A DNA stretch of 9,083 nucleotides from Planctomycetaceae bacterium (GTDB lineage Bacteria; Planctomycetota; Planctomycetia; Planctomycetales; Planctomycetaceae): NCBI GenBank assembly GCA_003445035.1, contig DLVV01000243.1, positions 2,402 to 11,484 of the forward strand. The letters are read 5' to 3'. The notes under the pieces are model-generated. The model worked only from the letters and a program-made list of their open reading frames with translations, did not search any database and was not told where the DNA came from. The first letter of the stretch is position 1, and each line of letters starts with the position of its first letter. Shown here one piece after another: positions 5,530-9,083 of this stretch. The position numbers and the translations under genes were made by a program.

Positions 5530-7755
5530 ATGACCTGCCATCAGAACCGCTGCATCGCCCTGGCTGTTTGTGTTGCAGCACTGGCCTCTCCCCGGTCGTC
5601 GTCAGCAGAACCTCCCGGCCGCCACGACTCCGCAGCCGTACGTTTTTTTGAACTCCGGATCCGACCGGTTTTGCAGAAGCACTGTTTCAAATGCCACTCG
5701 GCGACCTCAAAACCCGCCAAAGGAAATCTCCGGCTCGACTTTCGTGACGGCCTACGGACCGGAGGCGACTCGGGCCCGACGGTGATTCCGGGCCGTCCGG
5801 ACAAGAGCCTGCTGATCAGGGCTCTTGAACACAGAGGCCCCAAAATGCCGCCACCGGGGAAACTCCCTCGAAATGTGGTGGCAGATTTTCGCGCATGGGT
5901 CCTCGACGGCGCCGTCGATCCTCGGACCGGCCCCGCGGCGAGCGACTCGCTCATGCCAATCCGGCTCCGTCCTGAGGAAGCTCGTAAATTCTGGTCTTGG
6001 CGACCGCTCGAGAGACCTTCCGTGCCAGTCTCCGGGGGTTCGTGGGCCCAAAACCCCATCGACGCCTTTGTGGCGTCCGGGCATCGCCGTGCCGGCCTGA
6101 CCCCCGCCCCCTCTGCACCTCCCGGAAACCTTCTTCGGCGGGCGTCTTTTGATCTGCTCGGCCTGCCGCCCTCATCAAACCTCCTGTCTGCGTTCGAACA
6201 ATCCGTTGGCCCCAGCCGCTGGGAATCTACGATCGAACGATTGCTCGCGTCCCCTGCGGTCGGGGAACGCTGGGCACGGCACTGGCTGGACGTTGCCCGA
6301 TTCGCTGAAAGTGACGGATTCGAAATGGACTACGACCGCAGCGAAGCATGGCGATATCGGGATTTCGTCGTCCGCGCGATGAATCACGACATGCCCTTCG
6401 ACCAGTTTGTCCGATGGCAATTGGCAGGGGATCAACTGATGCCCGAAGACCCCTGGGCCACGGTGGCGACCGGGTTCCTGGTGGCGGGCGTCGAGAACCG
6501 TATCCAATCCCGTAAGGACTTCGTTCAGCAGCGATACGACAAGCTGGACGATTTTTCAGCGACTACGGCAACAGCAATGCTCGGGCTGACAATTGGCTGC
6601 GCGCGATGTCACGACCACAAGTACGACCCCATCGAACAGAGGGACTACTACCGATTCACAGCGGCCTTCGCAGAGACCGTCAGCGGCATTCGGAAGGTTC
6701 AGACGGCCGACGGAAAGTTACCGGTCTACGCGGCCACCGAGGTGACCAACCATCGCATTCGGATGGTCGTTGCCACGGAGCCGTCTTTCGAAGGGCTTCC
6801 CAGCATTCCAGCGTCGGTCCGTTTTTTGGTTAGAGGAGATCCGGACAACGCCCGCGAAGTCGTCTTCACGGGTTTTCCTCCGTTCCTGGTCGCTCCACGC
6901 ACGCCGAAATCTCGTTGGTTCGACAAACGACCAAACCAAACCGGCCGTGTGGCTTTGGCTCGCTGGATGACAGATACCAATCACGGCGCCGGTCACCTGC
7001 TGGCCCGTGTCATTGTCAACCGCCTTTGGCATCATCATTTCGGACGGGGGCTGGTCGCGACACCTAACGACTTCGGTACACGTGGTGACCGACCCACTCA
7101 CCCTCAGTTGCTGGACTGGCTAGCTTCGAAACTGATCGACAATGGTTGGCGTCTGAAGTCGATCCACCGCCTGATCCTTACCAGCGCCACCTATCGGTTG
7201 GGCTACCAGCCACCGGAATCCGCAATCGATGGAGCCGGCACCCATCCGGACCCCCTGAATCGGCTCTACTGGCGGCGCGAACCGAAACGACTCGACGCCG
7301 AGGCTATTCGAGACAACCTGTTGGCCGTCGGTGGGCGTCTCAATTCATCCATGTACGGCCCGGGTAGCCTCGACCAGGACCATCCCAGGCGGAGCGTCTA
7401 CCTGCGGATCAAGCGTTCTCGTCTTATTCCTGTTTTACAACTCTTCGACGGACCCGACAGCCTTCAATCGATTGGACAACGATCCATCACGACCACCGCA
7501 CCGCAAGCCCTCCTGATGCTCAACAACCCGTTTGTTCAACATTCAGCCGAACTGTTCGCGCAACGACTGTCTCGTGCGAAACAGACGGGTAACGCCGACG
7601 TCGTCACGCTTGGTTTTGTGCTAGCTATCGGACGCCCACCGACTCCGGAAGAACTGCGGCTGACCACTCCGATCCTGGGAGACGGCTCTGTAGCTGAAAT
7701 AATCGATTTCTGCCGGGTGTTGCTCTGTCTCAACGAGTTTCTCTATATCGAGTAA
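5530..7755 (+). CDS. PSCyt1-DUF1549-DUF1553 (PSD1) di-heme exported protein
   Basis: This 741-residue protein carries the full planctomycete fusion. A short signal peptide (about residues 1-26, hydrophobic LAVCVAALAS) precedes a PSCyt1 domain with CFKCH at 52-56 and a MPPPGKL segment supplying the likely distal Met. The DUF1549/PSCyt2 domain begins near NPIDAF (about 175), includes WARHWLDVARFAESDGFE, and contains a second heme motif, GCARCHDHKYDPI (CxxCH at 357-361). DUF1553/PSD1 starts near GRVALARWM (about 471), with VNRLWHHHFGRGLV, the LTSATYR block and the C-terminal NEFLYIE ending typical of the family, so the gene is complete. The spacer between the two DUFs is only about 85 residues and the protein is shorter than many relatives I recall. 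Function is unknown; two c-type hemes imply electron transfer in the periplasm. Such genes usually sit directly before a DUF1501 gene, as here. No Shine-Dalgarno sequence is obvious. Confidence 0.93.
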   Translation: MTCHQNRCIALAVCVAALASPRSSSAEPPGRHDSAAVRFFELRIRPVLQKHCFKCHSATSKPAKGNLRLDFRDGLRTGGDSGPTVIPGRPDKSLLIRALEHRGPKMPPPGKLPRNVVADFRAWVLDGAVDPRTGPAASDSLMPIRLRPEEARKFWSWRPLERPSVPVSGGSWAQNPIDAFVASGHRRAGLTPAPSAPPGNLLRRASFDLLGLPPSSNLLSAFEQSVGPSRWESTIERLLASPAVGERWARHWLDVARFAESDGFEMDYDRSEAWRYRDFVVRAMNHDMPFDQFVRWQLAGDQLMPEDPWATVATGFLVAGVENRIQSRKDFVQQRYDKLDDFSATTATAMLGLTIGCARCHDHKYDPIEQRDYYRFTAAFAETVSGIRKVQTADGKLPVYAATEVTNHRIRMVVATEPSFEGLPSIPASVRFLVRGDPDNAREVVFTGFPPFLVAPRTPKSRWFDKRPNQTGRVALARWMTDTNHGAGHLLARVIVNRLWHHHFGRGLVATPNDFGTRGDRPTHPQLLDWLASKLIDNGWRLKSIHRLILTSATYRLGYQPPESAIDGAGTHPDPLNRLYWRREPKRLDAEAIRDNLLAVGGRLNSSMYGPGSLDQDHPRRSVYLRIKRSRLIPVLQLFDGPDSLQSIGQRSITTTAPQALLMLNNPFVQHSAELFAQRLSRAKQTGNADVVTLGFVLAIGRPPTPEELRLTTPILGDGSVAEIIDFCRVLLCLNEFLYIE

Positions 7756-7764
7756 TCCAAAGCG

Positions 7765-9083
7765 ATGACGGCCCATTCCAATTTTCTTCCGCGGCGAGAT
7801 ATTCTTCGGCAAGCCGGCCTTGGTGCGGGTGCGCTGGCGTTCGATGTGCTCGAGTTCAACCGCCGGACCGTCGCCGCCGATACCGGATTCGATTCGAAGC
7901 AACCGCTGTTAGCACGTCCCAGCCATTTTCCGGGGGTTCAGAGCGTCATATGGATCGTGCTCAACGGTGGTGCCAGCCACCTGGACACGTGGGACTACAA
8001 GCCTGAACTGCAGAAACGCAACGGGCAGAAGCTCAACAACGCCGACCCGCGAACAGGTTTCTTTCAGACCAGTGGCAAATTGCTCGCATCGCCCTTCCGG
8101 TTCGCCCGCCATGGTGAGAGCGGGACATGGGCTTCGGAGATCCTTCCGTTCACGAGTCGCCACGTTGACGACATGGCCTTCGTCCACTCGTGTTATTCCC
8201 GCTCCAACAATCACTCTCCGGCACTGTTTGAGATGAACACGGGGATGAGCCGCATGGGCTTCCCCTGCGTGGGGTCCTGGCTGAGTTATGGCCTGGGTAC
8301 CGAAAACGCCAACCTGCCGGGTTTTGTGGTCATGACCGATGCCCGCGGGCGAGGACTTCCCAAAAACCATGCTCAGAACTGGGGTAGCGGATTTCTGCCA
8401 AGCGTCTACCAGGCGACTCGAGTCAAGGACAAGGGGGCGCCAATTGATGACCTGGACAGGCCGGGCAACCTGACCGCTGCCCGCCAGAGACAATTGTTGA
8501 CCGTGGCCAATCGGTTAAATGCACGTCACCGTCGGCGATTTTCTGACCAGTCACAACTCGACGCGAGGATTGAGTCGCTCGAACTCGCCTTTCGCATGCA
8601 GATGGCGGCGCCAGGAGTCCTTTCGGTCGACGACGAGCCGGCCCACGTCCAGGCTCTCTATGGGATGGGCCACCCCACGGCTAAATTCTTCGGCCGGCAA
8701 TGCCTCATCGCCCGAAAGCTCGTCGAATCCGGAGTGCGTTTTATCCAGATCTACAGTGGCGGAACGGGAAACCAGGCCAGTTGGGATGGTCACCACAACA
8801 TCGACCGCAACCATCGACAATTCGCACTGGAGACCGACCAGGGGGTCGGTGGGTTGCTGGAGGACCTCAAGCGGCGTGGGTTGCTCGAGCAAACGCTGGT
8901 GGTGTGCGGAGGCGAATTCGGCAGAACGTCCGATTCCCAGGGCAGCGGGGTCGGCCGGGACCATAATCCGAACGCCTTCACATGGTGGTTCGCCGGCGGC
9001 GGCATCAAGGGCGGTGCCCACGTGGGAGCCACCGACGAATTTGGGTACAAGGCGATCGAGAATCGCCACCATATTCATGATCT
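7765..9083 (+). CDS. DUF1501 family protein with Tat-like leader (3' end cut by window)
   Basis: The frame runs open from the ATG at 7765 to the window end (439 codons plus two bases), so the C-terminus is missing; by family comparison roughly 40 residues are absent. A Tat-like leader (PRRDILRQAGLGAGALAF, residues 9 onward) has Ile where Phe is usual after RRx. Landmarks are the NGGASHLDTWDYKPE strand, PGFVVMTD, the RMQMAAPGVLSV helix, SWDGHHN at 339-345, CGGEFGRT at 381-388, GRDHNPNAF at 397-405 and AGGGIKGGAHVGATDEFGY. The final residues NRHHIHD match the start of the usual HVHDL-ATxLHLLG ending. It retains the canonical GRDH motif, unlike the upstream DUF1501 protein. The start lies 9 bases after the stop of gene 5, implying one transcript and coupled translation. 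DUF1501 partners of DUF1549/DUF1553 proteins are a recurring planctomycete pair of unknown reaction. Confidence 0.92.
   Translation, partial: MTAHSNFLPRRDILRQAGLGAGALAFDVLEFNRRTVAADTGFDSKQPLLARPSHFPGVQSVIWIVLNGGASHLDTWDYKPELQKRNGQKLNNADPRTGFFQTSGKLLASPFRFARHGESGTWASEILPFTSRHVDDMAFVHSCYSRSNNHSPALFEMNTGMSRMGFPCVGSWLSYGLGTENANLPGFVVMTDARGRGLPKNHAQNWGSGFLPSVYQATRVKDKGAPIDDLDRPGNLTAARQRQLLTVANRLNARHRRRFSDQSQLDARIESLELAFRMQMAAPGVLSVDDEPAHVQALYGMGHPTAKFFGRQCLIARKLVESGVRFIQIYSGGTGNQASWDGHHNIDRNHRQFALETDQGVGGLLEDLKRRGLLEQTLVVCGGEFGRTSDSQGSGVGRDHNPNAFTWWFAGGGIKGGAHVGATDEFGYKAIENRHHIHD

Noticed and set aside
7909..9078. Two long antisense open frames opposite the second DUF1501 gene
   Set aside because: The sense strand carries clear DUF1501 motifs throughout, while the antisense products show no recognisable domain.
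1..9083. tRNA, rRNA, CRISPR array, insertion sequence or attachment site
   Set aside because: No cloverleaf, rRNA core, spaced direct repeats, transposase motif or terminal inverted repeats were noticed on either strand.

Overview
The window comes from a GC-rich planctomycete-type genome, or a close relative in the PVC group. Several families that expand mainly in Planctomycetes occur together: DUF1501 proteins with twin-arginine leaders, the PSCyt1-DUF1549 (PSCyt2)-DUF1553 (PSD1) fusion, a PSCyt1-WD40 fusion, and a Tat-exported sugar-phosphate isomerase-like TIM barrel. No species can be named from sequence alone. All six genes lie on the + strand, packed head to tail.

Layout. (1) 21-1373: a complete DUF1501 protein with a Tat leader. 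(2) 1364-3187: an exported protein with a coiled coil, a c-type heme domain and a seven-bladed WD40 propeller; its start overlaps the stop of gene 1 by 10 bases. (3) 3217-4365: an exported thioredoxin-like protein interrupted by one in-frame TGA at codon 85. (4) 4405-5361: a Tat-exported xylose-isomerase-like TIM-barrel protein. A 168-base gap follows, with a weak hairpin and a promoter-like pair. (5) 5530-7755: a PSCyt1-DUF1549-DUF1553 protein with two CxxCH heme motifs. (6) 7765 to the window end: a second DUF1501 protein, starting 9 bases after gene 5 and cut off at its C-terminus.

The gene that stands out is number 3. The reading frame is open on both sides of a single TGA. It has a strong ribosome binding site and a signal peptide upstream, and about 290 further in-frame codons downstream. 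By a by-eye alignment to thioredoxin_7-type proteins, the TGA falls at the N-terminal (nucleophilic) Cys of the usual CxxC motif. Starting within 6 bases after the TGA is a hairpin whose loop carries AGGUC, resembling the bacterial SECIS of E. coli fdhF. The most economical reading is a selenoprotein of an uncharacterised family with a predicted Cys84-Sec85 pair. A nonsense mutation or a sequencing error remains possible and cannot be excluded from this window.

Every protein here appears to be exported. Genes 2 and 5 bind c-type heme, gene 3 looks like a thiol/selenol redox protein, gene 4 resembles sugar isomerases/epimerases, and the DUF1501 proteins look like alkaline-phosphatase/sulfatase-fold enzymes. 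A cell-envelope system that combines redox chemistry with carbohydrate processing is a reasonable inference, but substrate and reaction are unknown.
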